Source: Rhodoblastus sp963704565 (GTDB taxonomy: Bacteria > Pseudomonadota > Alphaproteobacteria > Rhizobiales > Beijerinckiaceae). Taken from it: a DNA stretch of 64,000 nt. The stretch covers positions 62,001-126,000 of the forward strand of contig OY969917.1 of the NCBI GenBank assembly GCA_963704565.1, read 5' to 3'. The notes under the pieces are model-generated. The model did not search any database. It was not told the DNA's origin and saw only the letters and a list, made by a program, of their open reading frames with translations. Every line of letters begins with the position of its first letter. The stretch's first letter is position 1. Below are positions 1-9,776 of this stretch, one piece after another. The translations under genes were made by a program, and so were the position numbers.

Positions 1-2
1 TG

Positions 3-3000
3 GCGACAATGGTCGACCCGCAAGCTGCGCGGAAAAATCTGGAGCGCCTCGCCGGCGTCGGCGCGCTCGGCCGTTACGGCTTCTATGAGGCGCTGGATTA
101 TACGCCGTCGCGTGTGCCGGAAGGCGAACAGCGCGCCATCGTGCGCGCCTTCATGGCCCACCATCAGGGCATGACCATCGTCGCCATCGCCAATGCCGTG
201 CTCGACGCCAGGATGCGGACGCGGTTTCACGCCGAGCCGATGGTTCAGGCGACGGAGCTGTTGTTACAGGAACGCATGCCGCGCGACGTCGCGATCACCC
301 GTCCCTGGGCGACGGAATTGAAATCTTCCGCCAAAAAAGGGCGCGACGCCGAGCCGTCGGGCGGCCGACGCTATTCCTCCGCGCATCAGGCTAACCCCGC
401 TACGCACTTGCTTTCCAACGGACTTTATTCCACAATGTTGACCAGCGCCGGCTCCGGCTACAGCCGCTGGGGAAAACTCGCCCTGACCCGGTGGCGCGAA
501 GATTCCGCCTGCGACGATTTCGGCTCCTATATCTTTCTGCGCGATGTTCACAGCGGCAAGGTCTGGTCGGCGGGCTTTCAGCCGAGCGGCCGCGAAGCCG
601 ACGATTATCATGTCGCCTTCAACGAGGATCGCGCCGAGTTCACGCGCCAGGACGGAACGCTGACCACGACTTTGGATGTCGTGGTTTCCTCCGAGGACGA
701 CGCCGAAGTGCGGCGCGTCTCGGTGACGAACGCCGGCCCGCGCGTGCGCGAAATCGAAATCACCTCCTATGCCGAACTGGTCCTCGCCCCGCAGGCGGCC
801 GATGTCGCCCACCCGGCTTTTTCCAAGCTTTTCGTCGAGACCGAATTTTTGGACGAAGTCGGCGCGCTTGTCGCCACCCGGCGGCGGCGCGATCCCGGCG
901 AGCCGGAAATCTGGGTCGGCCAGCTCGCCGTGGTCGATGGCGAAACCGTCGGCAAGACCGAGATCGAAACCGACCGGGCGCGCTTTCTGGGACGCGGCCA
1001 AAGCATCCGGACGCCGATCGCCATGATCGACGGGCGAAAACTGTCCAACACGGTCGGCGCCGTGCTCGACCCGATTTTCGCCCTGCGCCGGCGCGTGCGG
1101 ATCGCGCCGGGCGCCGTGGCGCGCATTTCCTTCTGGACGATGGCGGCCTCGACGCGCGAAACCCTGCTCGACATTGTCGACAAGCATCGCGACGCGACAG
1201 CTTTTTCGCGCGCCACGACCCTCGCCTGGACGCAGGCGCAGGTGCAATTGCATCATCTCGGCGTCACGACCGGCGAGGCCAGCCTGTTCCAGCGCCTGGC
1301 GAGTCATGTGCTCTACGTCAATCCGACCTTGCGGCCGCCGTCCGGGATGATCCTGCATGGCGCCGGGGCGCAATCGGGGCTCTGGGCGCTCGGCGTTTCC
1401 GGCGATCTGCCGATCGTGCTTTTGCGTATCTCCGACGCCGACGATCTCGATATCGCGCGTGAATTGCTGCAGGCGCACGAATATTGGCGGATGAAACAGC
1501 TCGCCGTCGATCTGGTGATCCTCAACGAGCGCCAGTCCTCCTATGTGCAGGATCTTCAGGTCGCGCTCGAAACCCTGATCCGCACCCGCCAGATGCGGCC
1601 GAGACTTCCCGGCGAGGATTCGGCCGGCGGCGTTTTCGTGCTGCGCCGCGACCTCATTCCCGCCGAGACGTCCGCCCTGCTTGTTTCAGTGGCGCGGGTC
1701 GTTCTCGTGGCGCAGCGCGGCGGGCTGTTCGCTCAGATCGAACGGATCGTCGAGACGCAAACGTCGATAAAGCCGTCCGTCAGCCTGCCGGTGAAGTCCG
1801 CGGACGCGCCAGATCGGACGCCCACCCCGGCGCCGGCGGAAAAACTGGAATTTTTCAACGGACTCGGCGGCTTCGCCAAGGACGGCCAGGAATATGTGAC
1901 GATTCTCGGCCCTGGCCAGGCGACGCCGGCGCCCTGGATCAATGTCGTCGCCAACCAAAATTTCGGCTTCCAGGCGGCGACCGAAGGCAGCGGTTACACC
2001 TGGTCTGTCAACAGCCGCGAGAACCAGCTCACGCCCTGGTCGAACGATCCCGTCGCCGATCGCCCGGGCGAGGCCTTTTATCTGCGCGACGACGACACCG
2101 GCGAATTATGGAGCCCGACCGCGCTGCCCATCCGCATCGAGGCGGCGACCTATCTCGCGCGCCACGGTCGCGGCTACAGCCGGTTCGAGCACACCAGCCA
2201 CGGCATCGAATCGGATCTCCTGCAATTCGTGCCGATCGGCGCCTCGATCAAGATTTCGCGGCTGAAACTGCGCAATCTGTCGGGCCGCGCACGTCATCTC
2301 AGCGTAACCGCCTATGTGGAATGGGCGCTCGGCCCGTCGCGCTCGGCCGCACTGCCTTTCGTGACGACGGCGGTGGATTCCCGCTCGGGCGCGATTTTCG
2401 CCCGAAACCGCTGGAGCTCAGGCTTCGGCGCGCGCGTCGCCTTCGTCGATCTCGGTGGTCGCCAGAGCGACTGGACCGGCGATCGCCGGGAGTTCATCGG
2501 CCGCAACGGGACGCTTGGCGCCCCGGCGGCGCTGGTCGGCGGCGGCGAATTGTCGAATATTGTCGGCGCGGGGCTCGATCCCTGCGCGGCCATGCGCTCC
2601 AGCGTCGTACTGGCGCCGGGCGACAGCGTCGAAATCGTCTTCCTGCTTGGCGAGGCCTCGGATTCGCAGAAAGCGCGCGGCCTGATCGAGCACTATCGCG
2701 GCGTCGACCTTGATGCCGTTTTCGCAAAAGTCGGCCACTATTGGGACGAGCTTCTGGGCGCGGTCACGGTAAAAACGCCGGACCGGGCCATGGATATCAT
2801 GCTCAACGGCTGGCTGCTGTACCAGACCATCGCCTGCCGCCTGTGGGCGCGCTCGGCCTTCTATCAGGCCAGCGGCGCCTATGGTTTCCGCGATCAGCTT
2901 CAGGATGGGATGGCGCTGTCCGCCTCACGCCCGCAGGTGACGCGCGAACATATTTTGCGCGCGGCGGCGCGGCAGTTTGCCGAGGGCGACGTCCAGCATT

Positions 3001-4253
3001 GGTGGCTGCCGCATTCGGGCCAGGGCGTACGCACCCGGATTTCCGACGACCGCGCGTGGCTGGCTTTTTCCGTCTGCCAATATATCGAGGTCAGCGGCGA
3101 CGCTTCCGTTCTCGATGAAAAACTTCCGTTTCTGGAGGGCCGGTTGCTGGAGCCGCTGGAGCACGACAGCTTTTTCACTCCAGCGATCAGCGACGAAACG
3201 GCGAGCCTGTTCGAACATTGCGCCCGCGCGCTCGACGGCGGTCTGGCGCATGGCGGCCATGGCCTGCCGCTGATCGGCGCCGGCGACTGGAACGACGGCA
3301 TGAACCGCGTCGGCGCACGAGGCGCCGGCGAAAGCGTATGGCTCGGCTGGCTGCTCTATGCAACGCTGAACAAGTTTGCGCCTCTCGCCGAAGCCCGTGG
3401 CGAGCGTGCTCGCGCAAAAAAATGGCGCGCCCACGCGACGGCCTTGCAAGCCTCGCTTGAGCGCCAGGGCTGGGACGGCGAATGGTATCGGCGCGGCTTT
3501 TTCGACGACGGAACGCCGCTTGGCTCAAGCCAAAGCGACGAATGCCGGATCGACTGCATCGCGCAATCCTGGGCCGCGCTTTCCGGTGCCGCGTCACCCG
3601 AACGGGCGGCGCGCGCGATGGCTTCGGTCGAGCGCGAGCTGATCCGCCCGCAGGATGGGCTGGCGCCGTTATTCGCCCCGCCATTCGACAAGACGGCGCT
3701 CGACCCCGGCTACATCAAGGCCTATCCGCCGGGAATCCGCGAGAACGGCGGCCAATACACCCACGCCGCCCTTTGGTCGGTGATGGCCTTCGCCAAACTC
3801 GGCCAGGGCGACAAGGCGGCAAACCTTTTTTCGCTGCTGAATCCGATCAATCACGCCCGCACGCGGGCGGACGTGTATCGCTACAAGGTCGAACCCTATG
3901 TCGTCGCCGCCGATGTCTACGCCATGCCGCCGCATGTCGGGCGCGGCGGCTGGACCTGGTACACGGGCTCCGCCGCCTGGATGCAGCGCGCCGGCGTGGA
4001 AAGCATCCTTGGCGTGCGCCTGGAGGGCGATCGGCTCTGCGTCGATCCCTGCATACCGAAAGCCTGGGCGGGCTTCGAGATCTCGCTTCGGCATGGCTCG
4101 TCGCGCTATGAAATTCGTGTCGAAAATCCCAGCGGCGTGGAGCGCGGCGTCGTTGTCGCCACATGCGACGGAAAGATCGTCAAGGAGCGACCATTAAGGC
4201 TGCCGCTTGCCGATGACGGCGCCGTGCGCCAGCTTGTGATTCAGCTTGGCTGA
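3..4253 (+). CDS. ndvB: Cyclic beta-1,2-glucan synthase, C-terminal half (5' end outside window)
   Basis: The reading frame is open from the window edge, so the N-terminal glycosyltransferase and membrane part lies upstream. The visible ~1,415 residues hold two glycosyltransferase-36/GH94 beta-sandwich modules (about 120-400 and 640-940 of the visible part) and a C-terminal GH94 alpha/alpha-barrel with the acid motif GDWNDGMN near residue 1095. In NdvB/ChvB proteins this part controls ring length by phosphorolysis while the membrane part polymerises UDP-glucose; the product is periplasmic cyclic glucan used in osmoadaptation and host interaction. The full family protein is about 2,800 residues, so roughly half is present. 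It converges with recG, leaving 88 bases with no visible site. Confidence 0.93.
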   Translation, partial: ATMVDPQAARKNLERLAGVGALGRYGFYEALDYTPSRVPEGEQRAIVRAFMAHHQGMTIVAIANAVLDARMRTRFHAEPMVQATELLLQERMPRDVAITRPWATELKSSAKKGRDAEPSGGRRYSSAHQANPATHLLSNGLYSTMLTSAGSGYSRWGKLALTRWREDSACDDFGSYIFLRDVHSGKVWSAGFQPSGREADDYHVAFNEDRAEFTRQDGTLTTTLDVVVSSEDDAEVRRVSVTNAGPRVREIEITSYAELVLAPQAADVAHPAFSKLFVETEFLDEVGALVATRRRRDPGEPEIWVGQLAVVDGETVGKTEIETDRARFLGRGQSIRTPIAMIDGRKLSNTVGAVLDPIFALRRRVRIAPGAVARISFWTMAASTRETLLDIVDKHRDATAFSRATTLAWTQAQVQLHHLGVTTGEASLFQRLASHVLYVNPTLRPPSGMILHGAGAQSGLWALGVSGDLPIVLLRISDADDLDIARELLQAHEYWRMKQLAVDLVILNERQSSYVQDLQVALETLIRTRQMRPRLPGEDSAGGVFVLRRDLIPAETSALLVSVARVVLVAQRGGLFAQIERIVETQTSIKPSVSLPVKSADAPDRTPTPAPAEKLEFFNGLGGFAKDGQEYVTILGPGQATPAPWINVVANQNFGFQAATEGSGYTWSVNSRENQLTPWSNDPVADRPGEAFYLRDDDTGELWSPTALPIRIEAATYLARHGRGYSRFEHTSHGIESDLLQFVPIGASIKISRLKLRNLSGRARHLSVTAYVEWALGPSRSAALPFVTTAVDSRSGAIFARNRWSSGFGARVAFVDLGGRQSDWTGDRREFIGRNGTLGAPAALVGGGELSNIVGAGLDPCAAMRSSVVLAPGDSVEIVFLLGEASDSQKARGLIEHYRGVDLDAVFAKVGHYWDELLGAVTVKTPDRAMDIMLNGWLLYQTIACRLWARSAFYQASGAYGFRDQLQDGMALSASRPQVTREHILRAAARQFAEGDVQHWWLPHSGQGVRTRISDDRAWLAFSVCQYIEVSGDASVLDEKLPFLEGRLLEPLEHDSFFTPAISDETASLFEHCARALDGGLAHGGHGLPLIGAGDWNDGMNRVGARGAGESVWLGWLLYATLNKFAPLAEARGERARAKKWRAHATALQASLERQGWDGEWYRRGFFDDGTPLGSSQSDECRIDCIAQSWAALSGAASPERAARAMASVERELIRPQDGLAPLFAPPFDKTALDPGYIKAYPPGIRENGGQYTHAALWSVMAFAKLGQGDKAANLFSLLNPINHARTRADVYRYKVEPYVVAADVYAMPPHVGRGGWTWYTGSAAWMQRAGVESILGVRLEGDRLCVDPCIPKAWAGFEISLRHGSSRYEIRVENPSGVERGVVVATCDGKIVKERPLRLPLADDGAVRQLVIQLG

Positions 4254-4341
4254 ATGGGCTTTGGCAAATGGCTCGCATCCATCAAGCGTCATTCGACGTG
4301 GCTTTCGAACGCCATTTTGCGCAGCGACCGGACTTTCCCCG

Positions 4342-6435
4342 CTACCCCGCCCGCAGCAGGTTCAGCGCCTGATCGCGTTCGAAAATATAGAGCAGCAGCC
4401 GCAGGTTCCGGCCGCGTTCGCTTAAAAGTTCGGGGTCGGCGTCGAGAATCTTTTCCGCCTCCTCGCGCGCCGCGCGCAAAAGATCGGAATGGAGGTCGAG
4501 GCGGGCGATCTTGAAGCCGGGGGCGCCGGATTGCCGGGCGCCCAGCACTTCGCCCTCGCCGCGCAGGCGCAAATCCTCTTCCGCGATGCGAAAACCGTCC
4601 TCGGTCTCGCGCAAAATCTCCAGCCGCGCCTTGGCGCTTTCTCCCAAGGGGCCGGCATAGAGCAGGATGCAGGACGATTTTCGATCGCCGCGCCCGACCC
4701 GCCCGCGCAATTGATGCAATTGGGCGAGGCCGAAGCGCTCGGCGTGCTCGATCACCATGACGGTCGCTTCCGGCACGTTGACGCCGACCTCGATCACCGT
4801 GGTCGCCACCAGAATCTTGGTGGCGCCGCGCGAAAAATCCTCCATCGCGGCGTCCTTGTCGCGGCCTTTCATCTGGCCATGGACGAGGCCGACCTGGCTG
4901 CCGAAGAATTTGCGCAAATCCTCGGCGCGGTCTTCAGCGGCGGCGAGGTCGGTCTCCTCGCTGCCCTCGACCAGCGGGCAGACCCAATAGACCCGCGCGC
5001 CGGCTTTCAGCGCCCGCCCGAGCCCGGCGACCACTTCGTCGATGCGTTCGACATTGACCGCCCTGGTGTCGATCTTCTGGCGGCCGGGCGGCTTTTCGCG
5101 CAGGGTCGAAAGATCCATGTCGCCGAAAAAGGCGAGCGCCAGAGTGCGCGGGATCGGCGTCGCGGTCATGGCCAGCACGTCCACCGCCTCGCCTTTTTCG
5201 CTCAAGCTCAGGCGCTGGTGGACGCCGAAACGATGCTGCTCGTCGATCACCGCGAGGCCAAGCCGGGCGAAGGCCACATCCTCCTGCACCAAAGCATGGG
5301 TGCCGACCACAATATCCAGCGCGCCGCTGGCCAAGGCTTCGAGCGTCGCGCGGCGGTCGCCGGCCTTGTCCCGGCCGGTCATCAAGGCGAGGCGCAATCC
5401 GGCGGCCTGGGCGAGAGGCGCCATGGTGGCGAAATGCTGGCGGGCGAGGATTTCGGTCGGCGCCATCAGCGCCGCCTGGCGCCCGGCCTCGACCACATGG
5501 GCCATGGCGAGCAGAGCGACGACGGTCTTGCCGGAGCCGACATCGCCCTGCAGCAGGCGCAACATGCGTTTTTCGCTGGACAGATCGGTGGAAATTTCCG
5601 CCACCGCCTTGTTCTGGTCGCCGGTCAGGTCGAACGGCAGGGCGGCCAGAATTGTCGCCGCCAGCGCGCCTTGGGATTTCTGCGCGCGCCCGTGCAGAAC
5701 CTGCATTTTCCGGCGCACCAGCCGCAAGGCGAGCTGGTGCGACAAGAGTTCGTCGAAGGCCAGGCGCGCGACGAATTTTTGGTCCGGCGCGAGGTCTTGC
5801 GGCGCCTGCGGATGGTGCAGCCGGCGAAGGCTGTCGCCAAAACTCTCCCAGTCCGTCGCGCGGAAAAACTTTTCATCCAGCCATTCGGGCAGTTGCGGCA
5901 GGCGGTCCAGCGCCGCCGCCGCCGCCTTGGCCATCACGCGCGGAAAGAGGCCTTCGGTCAGGCCATAGACCGGCTCGACCGGGGGCAGGGCGGCAAGGCC
6001 GGCCTCGTCGAGAATGCGGTCGGGATGGACCATCTGGCGATAAGCGTCGTATAGCTCGACCAGGCCCGACACCCAGCGCGTTTCGCCGACCGGCAAAGCC
6101 TTTTCGATCCAGCCGGAATTGGCGCGGAAGAAGACGAGGGTCAGGTCGCCGGTCTCGTCCTCGGTCAGCACCCGCCAGGGCCCCTTGGCGCGCGGCGGGC
6201 GATGCTCCACCACCCGGACCTTTAACGTCGAGACGGCGCCGATGGGCGCCTGGGCGACCTTGGGCCGGTTGCGGCGGTCGATGCTGGAAAAGGGAATATG
6301 CAGCAGCAAGTCGAGCGCGCGGGCCGGACGGTCCGCCTCGCCGAGCAGCCGGTCGAGCAGCTTGCCGGTTTTGGGGCCGACGCCGGGCAAAGCGCCGGCG
6401 CCGGCGAAAAGGGGATCGAGAAGCGACGGCCGCAT
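4342..6435 (-). CDS. recG: ATP-dependent DNA helicase RecG
   Basis: 697 residues, the usual RecG length. RecG reverses stalled replication forks and remodels Holliday junctions in the cytoplasm. Visible in order: an N-terminal wedge/OB region (about 60-150), Walker A GDVGSGKT near residue 295, the DEQHRFG helicase motif II near 395, the MTATPIPRTL motif III, and the C-terminal QLHQLRGRVGRGDR motif VI near 575. The start MRPSLLDPLFA fits the family. The gene ends against ndvB and has no obvious operon partner; about 150 bases separate it from the Gly/Tyr-rich gene upstream. Confidence 0.96.
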   Translation of the reverse strand: MRPSLLDPLFAGAGALPGVGPKTGKLLDRLLGEADRPARALDLLLHIPFSSIDRRNRPKVAQAPIGAVSTLKVRVVEHRPPRAKGPWRVLTEDETGDLTLVFFRANSGWIEKALPVGETRWVSGLVELYDAYRQMVHPDRILDEAGLAALPPVEPVYGLTEGLFPRVMAKAAAAALDRLPQLPEWLDEKFFRATDWESFGDSLRRLHHPQAPQDLAPDQKFVARLAFDELLSHQLALRLVRRKMQVLHGRAQKSQGALAATILAALPFDLTGDQNKAVAEISTDLSSEKRMLRLLQGDVGSGKTVVALLAMAHVVEAGRQAALMAPTEILARQHFATMAPLAQAAGLRLALMTGRDKAGDRRATLEALASGALDIVVGTHALVQEDVAFARLGLAVIDEQHRFGVHQRLSLSEKGEAVDVLAMTATPIPRTLALAFFGDMDLSTLREKPPGRQKIDTRAVNVERIDEVVAGLGRALKAGARVYWVCPLVEGSEETDLAAAEDRAEDLRKFFGSQVGLVHGQMKGRDKDAAMEDFSRGATKILVATTVIEVGVNVPEATVMVIEHAERFGLAQLHQLRGRVGRGDRKSSCILLYAGPLGESAKARLEILRETEDGFRIAEEDLRLRGEGEVLGARQSGAPGFKIARLDLHSDLLRAAREEAEKILDADPELLSERGRNLRLLLYIFERDQALNLLRAG

Positions 6436-6585
6436 GAGGAGTCCATAGCTTCCGGGAGAAAAGCCCGCAAGCGCGGTCCATCATATTCGGCGCGCGGCGC
6501 GCCTTCAAAAGGCGACAGCCGCCATCGCGGCGGCCGTCCTGTTTGCGTCATCCGTCAGTCCCGCGAAGCATTCGCCGCGCGCCGA

Positions 6586-6960
6586 TCAGTCAAACCAGTT
6601 CCAGGGCATCCAGCCGCGATCCCAATCGTCCCAGCCGCGACGGTCCCAGCCGCGACGGCCATAAGGGCCGTACCCGTAGCCTCCATAGGGGTAGCCGTAG
6701 CCTCCATAGGGGTAACCGTAACCTCCATAGGGATAGCCATAGCCGCCCCCGTAGGGATAGCCATAGCCGCCCCCGTAAGGATAGGCGTAGCCGCCCCCAT
6801 AGGGATAGGCGTAGCCGCCGTAATATGGCGCGGCGGGCGCGGCGGCTGGCGCCGGCGCCACCGGCGCGACGGCCGTTTGCGCGAATGCGGTCGTCGCGAG
6901 CAGGCCCAGACCCGCCGCCACGGCGATGGTTTTTATCCTCGGCAGTTTCCTTTCACCCAT
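6586..6960 (-). CDS. Gly/Tyr/Pro-repeat secreted protein
   Basis: 124 residues from the ATG at 6960, chosen because a strong Shine-Dalgarno (AGGGGAG) stands just before it; the frame is open 15 codons further up. A hydrophobic signal segment ends in TTAFA, followed by an Ala/Pro linker, about seven tandem YPYGGGYG/YPYGGYG units, and a Trp/Asp/Arg-rich tail (RRGWDRRGWDDWDRGW). The DNA carries matching 21-24 bp tandem repeats. I do not recognise a family; such low-complexity Gly-Tyr proteins are usually exported and may be structural or metal/surface binding, which is inference. It is monocistronic between the antiporter and recG. Confidence 0.7.
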   Translation of the reverse strand: MGERKLPRIKTIAVAAGLGLLATTAFAQTAVAPVAPAPAAAPAAPYYGGYAYPYGGGYAYPYGGGYGYPYGGGYGYPYGGYGYPYGGYGYPYGGYGYGPYGRRGWDRRGWDDWDRGWMPWNWFD

Positions 6961-7177
6961 AACGCTCCCCTGTCGCTCTGGCAGGGCCGCGGCCGGATTC
7001 TGCACATTGGGTTCTGCCGCCCGCCTCTGCCCGACTGAGACATTGCGCCTCTCGCGCTATGGCGAGGTGACTCAATGTCAGGATATTCGAATAGCACTAG
7101 AATGGTTCGCGCGAAACGACATGGATCAAATTCCAGGTCGCCGCCCGAGCATATACTGCTCCGTTCCTTTTCGATAT

Positions 7178-8398
7178 TCAACCAGCGCCGGGATCCGGCG
7201 ACAGGAAACCCAGCCGCCGCAGCAGCCAGGGCATGGTCAGGCCCTGGACGACGATGGAAAAAGCCACCACGGCGAAAGTGACGACCACGATTTCGTTGCG
7301 CAGCGGCAGGGAGGCGGGAAGCGACAGGGCCAGCGCCAGCCCCAGCGCGCCGCGCAGGCCGCCCCACCACAGGACATGCTGTTCGCTCGGCGAAATCCTG
7401 TAGCGCGTGCTCAGAAATGGCAGGCTCAGCGGATAGACGGCCAGCGCGCGCGCGGCCAGAACCAGCGCGATGACTCCGGCGATGACGGTCGGGCCGTAGG
7501 TTTCGTAATGGGTGATGGAGATATTGGCGCCGATCAGCAGGAAAATCACGGAATTGGCCAGAAAGGCGGCGAATTCCCAGAAATTCACCATCGCCTCGCG
7601 GCCCCTGCGGCTGAGGAACGAGCGGTCGGCGGGGCTGAAAATGCCGAAATTGCCGACGATCAAACCGGCGGTGACGGTCGCCAGCACGCCCGAGGCATGG
7701 AGCCTCTCGGCGGCGACGAAGGAGGCGAAGGCGGCTATGGCGGAAAGGGTCAGTTCGACCAGATGTTCCGACGTGCCGCGCGCCAGCAGGATGGCGGCCG
7801 CCCCGGCGAAAGCGCCGACGCCGACGCCGCCAAGGACGATGCGCGCGAAGCTCAGCGCGGGTTCCCCCGCGTTCGGGGCGTGGCCGCCGGCCTCGGCCCA
7901 GGCCAAAGCCATGGCGAACAGGACGGCGGCGGCCCCGTCGTTGAACAGGCTTTCCGCCTCGACCAGCAGGCTGAGGCGGCCGTGAAACTTGCTGTCCTTG
8001 AACATGGCGATGATCGCCACCGGATCGGTGGCGGAAATCAGCGCGCCGAACACCAAGGCGGAGGCAGGCGGCCAATCCAGCAGAAAGACCAACCCGGCGG
8101 CGACGGCGGCCATGGCGAGGAGCGTGCCGAAGATCGAGAAGGTCAGGATTGGCGGCAAATCCGCCCGTAATTTCGGCCAGCGCAGGGCGAGCGCGCCTTC
8201 GAACAGCAGCGGCGGCAGGATCAGGTCGAGAATGAGTTCGGAGGTGAGCCGCGGCCCGACATCGATCCGGAAAAAGGCGAGCAGGCCGCCGACGACGACA
8301 AGGCCGACCGTATAGGGCAGAAGCAAACGCCGCGCCACGATCGCCACCAGCATGGCGATGGAGAGAATCCACAGAATGTCTTGCAGGCTTTCGCTCAT
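7178..8398 (-). CDS. CPA1-family Na+/H+ antiporter
   Basis: 406 residues, nearly all membrane-embedded with roughly 11-12 predicted helices. The ion-site motifs of the NhaP/CPA1 family are visible: ISATDPVAII in the fifth to sixth helix region and ESLFNDGAAAV after it. Cation/proton antiporters exchange cytoplasmic Na+ or K+ for protons for pH and salt homeostasis. The frame extends 23 codons upstream but the start MSESLQDI at 8398 begins right before the first helix. There is no long C-terminal cytoplasmic domain, so it is a short CPA1 form. It lies downstream of the ABC efflux operon on the same strand, separated by two perfect hairpins. Confidence 0.88.
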   Translation of the reverse strand: MSESLQDILWILSIAMLVAIVARRLLLPYTVGLVVVGGLLAFFRIDVGPRLTSELILDLILPPLLFEGALALRWPKLRADLPPILTFSIFGTLLAMAAVAAGLVFLLDWPPASALVFGALISATDPVAIIAMFKDSKFHGRLSLLVEAESLFNDGAAAVLFAMALAWAEAGGHAPNAGEPALSFARIVLGGVGVGAFAGAAAILLARGTSEHLVELTLSAIAAFASFVAAERLHASGVLATVTAGLIVGNFGIFSPADRSFLSRRGREAMVNFWEFAAFLANSVIFLLIGANISITHYETYGPTVIAGVIALVLAARALAVYPLSLPFLSTRYRISPSEQHVLWWGGLRGALGLALALSLPASLPLRNEIVVVTFAVVAFSIVVQGLTMPWLLRRLGFLSPDPGAG

Positions 8399-8416
8399 TT
8401 CTATTTCTTTGTTTGC

Positions 8417-8486
8417 GTGGATCGCGACAAGTCGCGATCCACCATTCCCTCGCATAAGCTCGGCCAAAGCCCGTCTTCAGACGGGC
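8417..8486. repeat. Pair of perfect hairpins between permease and antiporter genes
   Basis: Two palindromes stand in the 142-base gap. The first has 12-bp arms GTGGATCGCGAC/GTCGCGATCCAC with a 2-base loop (8417-8442). The second has GCCCGTC/GACGGGC arms with a TTCA loop (8469-8486). Neither has a U-tract, so a Rho-independent terminator is unlikely; they may be mRNA stabilising or processing structures or REP-type repeats. A GCCCG..CGGGC hairpin also occurs within the repeat at 45745-45935. Confidence 0.6.
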
Positions 8487-8540
8487 GTCTGGCGACGCCG
8501 ATTGTCGTTCCTAGCCGATTTCCGGATCGAAAACCGGCGC

Positions 8541-9776
8541 TCAATCGAGCGTCTGCCTGAAGCGCAGGACGGCCACCGTCATCGCCGCCAGCGTGAATGC
8601 GGCGAGCGCCCCGGCATCCGCGGCGAGGTCGGCAACGCCCGCGCCTTTCAGCATCACGCCGCGCACGATGCGCAGATAATGGGTGAGCGGCAGGATCGAG
8701 CCGACATCCTGCGCCCAGTCCGGCATGCCGCGGAAGGGGAACATGAAGCCCGACAGCAATATGCTCGGCAGGAAGAAGAAGAAGCTCATCTGCATGGCCT
8801 GGAGCTGATTCTTGGCGATGGTCGAGAAAGTATAGCCGACCGAAAGATTGGCGACGATGAAAAGCATGGTCAGGAGGACGAAAGTTCCGAGATTGCCGAC
8901 CACCGGCACATTGAAGATGAAGCGCGCCGCGCTCGCGATCAGCATCATCTGGAAAAAGCCGACCATCGCATAAGGCAGGATCTTGCCCAGCATGATCTCG
9001 ACCGGATTGATCGGCATGGCGAGCAGCGATTCCATGGTGTTGCGCTCGATCTCGCGGGTGACCGAAAGCGCGGTGAAGATCAGCATGGTAAGGGTCAGGA
9101 TGGTGCCGACCAGGCCCGGCACGATATTGAGCCTGGTTTCGCCGGCCGGATTATAGCGCTTTTGCAGGCGCACCTCGTAAGGCGCCGCTTTCGCCGACAG
9201 GTTTTGCAGCGGCCCCAGCAATTCGCGGTTGAACACCTGCGCCGCCATGCCGGTGAGGGCGATCGCGGCGCCGTTGACGGCGGTGGGATCGGCGGCGTCG
9301 GCGACGACCAGAACGGCCGGATTCTCGCCGCGCGCCAGATCGCGGGCGAAATTCTGCGGGATTTCGACGATGAAATTGACCTTGCCGGACAGGATCAGCG
9401 GGTCGATCTGCCCGGGGCCTGACAGCGAATAGTCTATGTCGAAATAATCGGTCGCCTTGAGCGCGGTGATGAACAGCCGCGAATAAGCGCTGTGGTCGTT
9501 GTCGAGCACGGCGGTCGGCAGGTGCTTCGGATCGGAATTGATGGCGAAGCCGAACAGGATCAGCTGCATGACCGGGATCATGATCATGGTTGCGAAAGTC
9601 AGCCGGTCGCGCCGCAGCTGGATCAATTCCTTGACGAAAACCGCGTAAAGGCGCCCCAGCGACGCGCGAAACCGCGCAAAACGCCGAAATCCCTCCCCTT
9701 CATGGGGAGGGTGGCAAGCGAAGCGAGCCGGGTGGGGCTCGCCCCGCGGCCGGGTGGGGTTCTCCGGCGCGCTCAT
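8541..9776 (-). CDS. ABC-2 type transporter permease (YbhR/YbhS-like)
   Basis: 411 residues. One N-terminal helix (about 65-85, IPVMQLILFGFAI), a long periplasmic domain, then five C-terminal helices: the ABC-2 membrane fold. With the ATPase and the HlyD protein upstream it forms a drug or lipid efflux system of YbhGFSR type. The start ATG overlaps the ATPase stop as ATGA. The frame continues far upstream within the ATPase gene but that part is an out-of-frame shadow. The first ~30 residues (PTRPRGEPHPARF, CHPPHEGEG) are encoded by a palindromic intergenic-type repeat; no other ATG/GTG/TTG start lies between it and the conserved VKELIQLRRDRL segment. Confidence 0.9.
   Translation of the reverse strand: MSAPENPTRPRGEPHPARFACHPPHEGEGFRRFARFRASLGRLYAVFVKELIQLRRDRLTFATMIMIPVMQLILFGFAINSDPKHLPTAVLDNDHSAYSRLFITALKATDYFDIDYSLSGPGQIDPLILSGKVNFIVEIPQNFARDLARGENPAVLVVADAADPTAVNGAAIALTGMAAQVFNRELLGPLQNLSAKAAPYEVRLQKRYNPAGETRLNIVPGLVGTILTLTMLIFTALSVTREIERNTMESLLAMPINPVEIMLGKILPYAMVGFFQMMLIASAARFIFNVPVVGNLGTFVLLTMLFIVANLSVGYTFSTIAKNQLQAMQMSFFFFLPSILLSGFMFPFRGMPDWAQDVGSILPLTHYLRIVRGVMLKGAGVADLAADAGALAAFTLAAMTVAVLRFRQTLD
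9686..9770. repeat. Palindromic repeat inside the permease N-terminal coding region
   Basis: The stretch begins with CCCTCCCCttcatGGGGAGGG and continues with GGCAAGCGAAGCGAGCCGGG and GGGGCTCGCCCCGCGG, which is the composition and layout of small dispersed intergenic repeats in Hyphomicrobiales. Here it is read in frame as the N-terminus of the ABC permease. Confidence 0.6.

Noticed and set aside
6661..6830. Regular short repeats that might be a CRISPR array
   Set aside because: They are in-frame 21-24 bp tandem units coding for YPYGGYG, with no unique spacers.
8417..8486. Rho-independent terminators
   Set aside because: Both hairpins lack a following U-tract on either strand, so they are listed only as palindromes.
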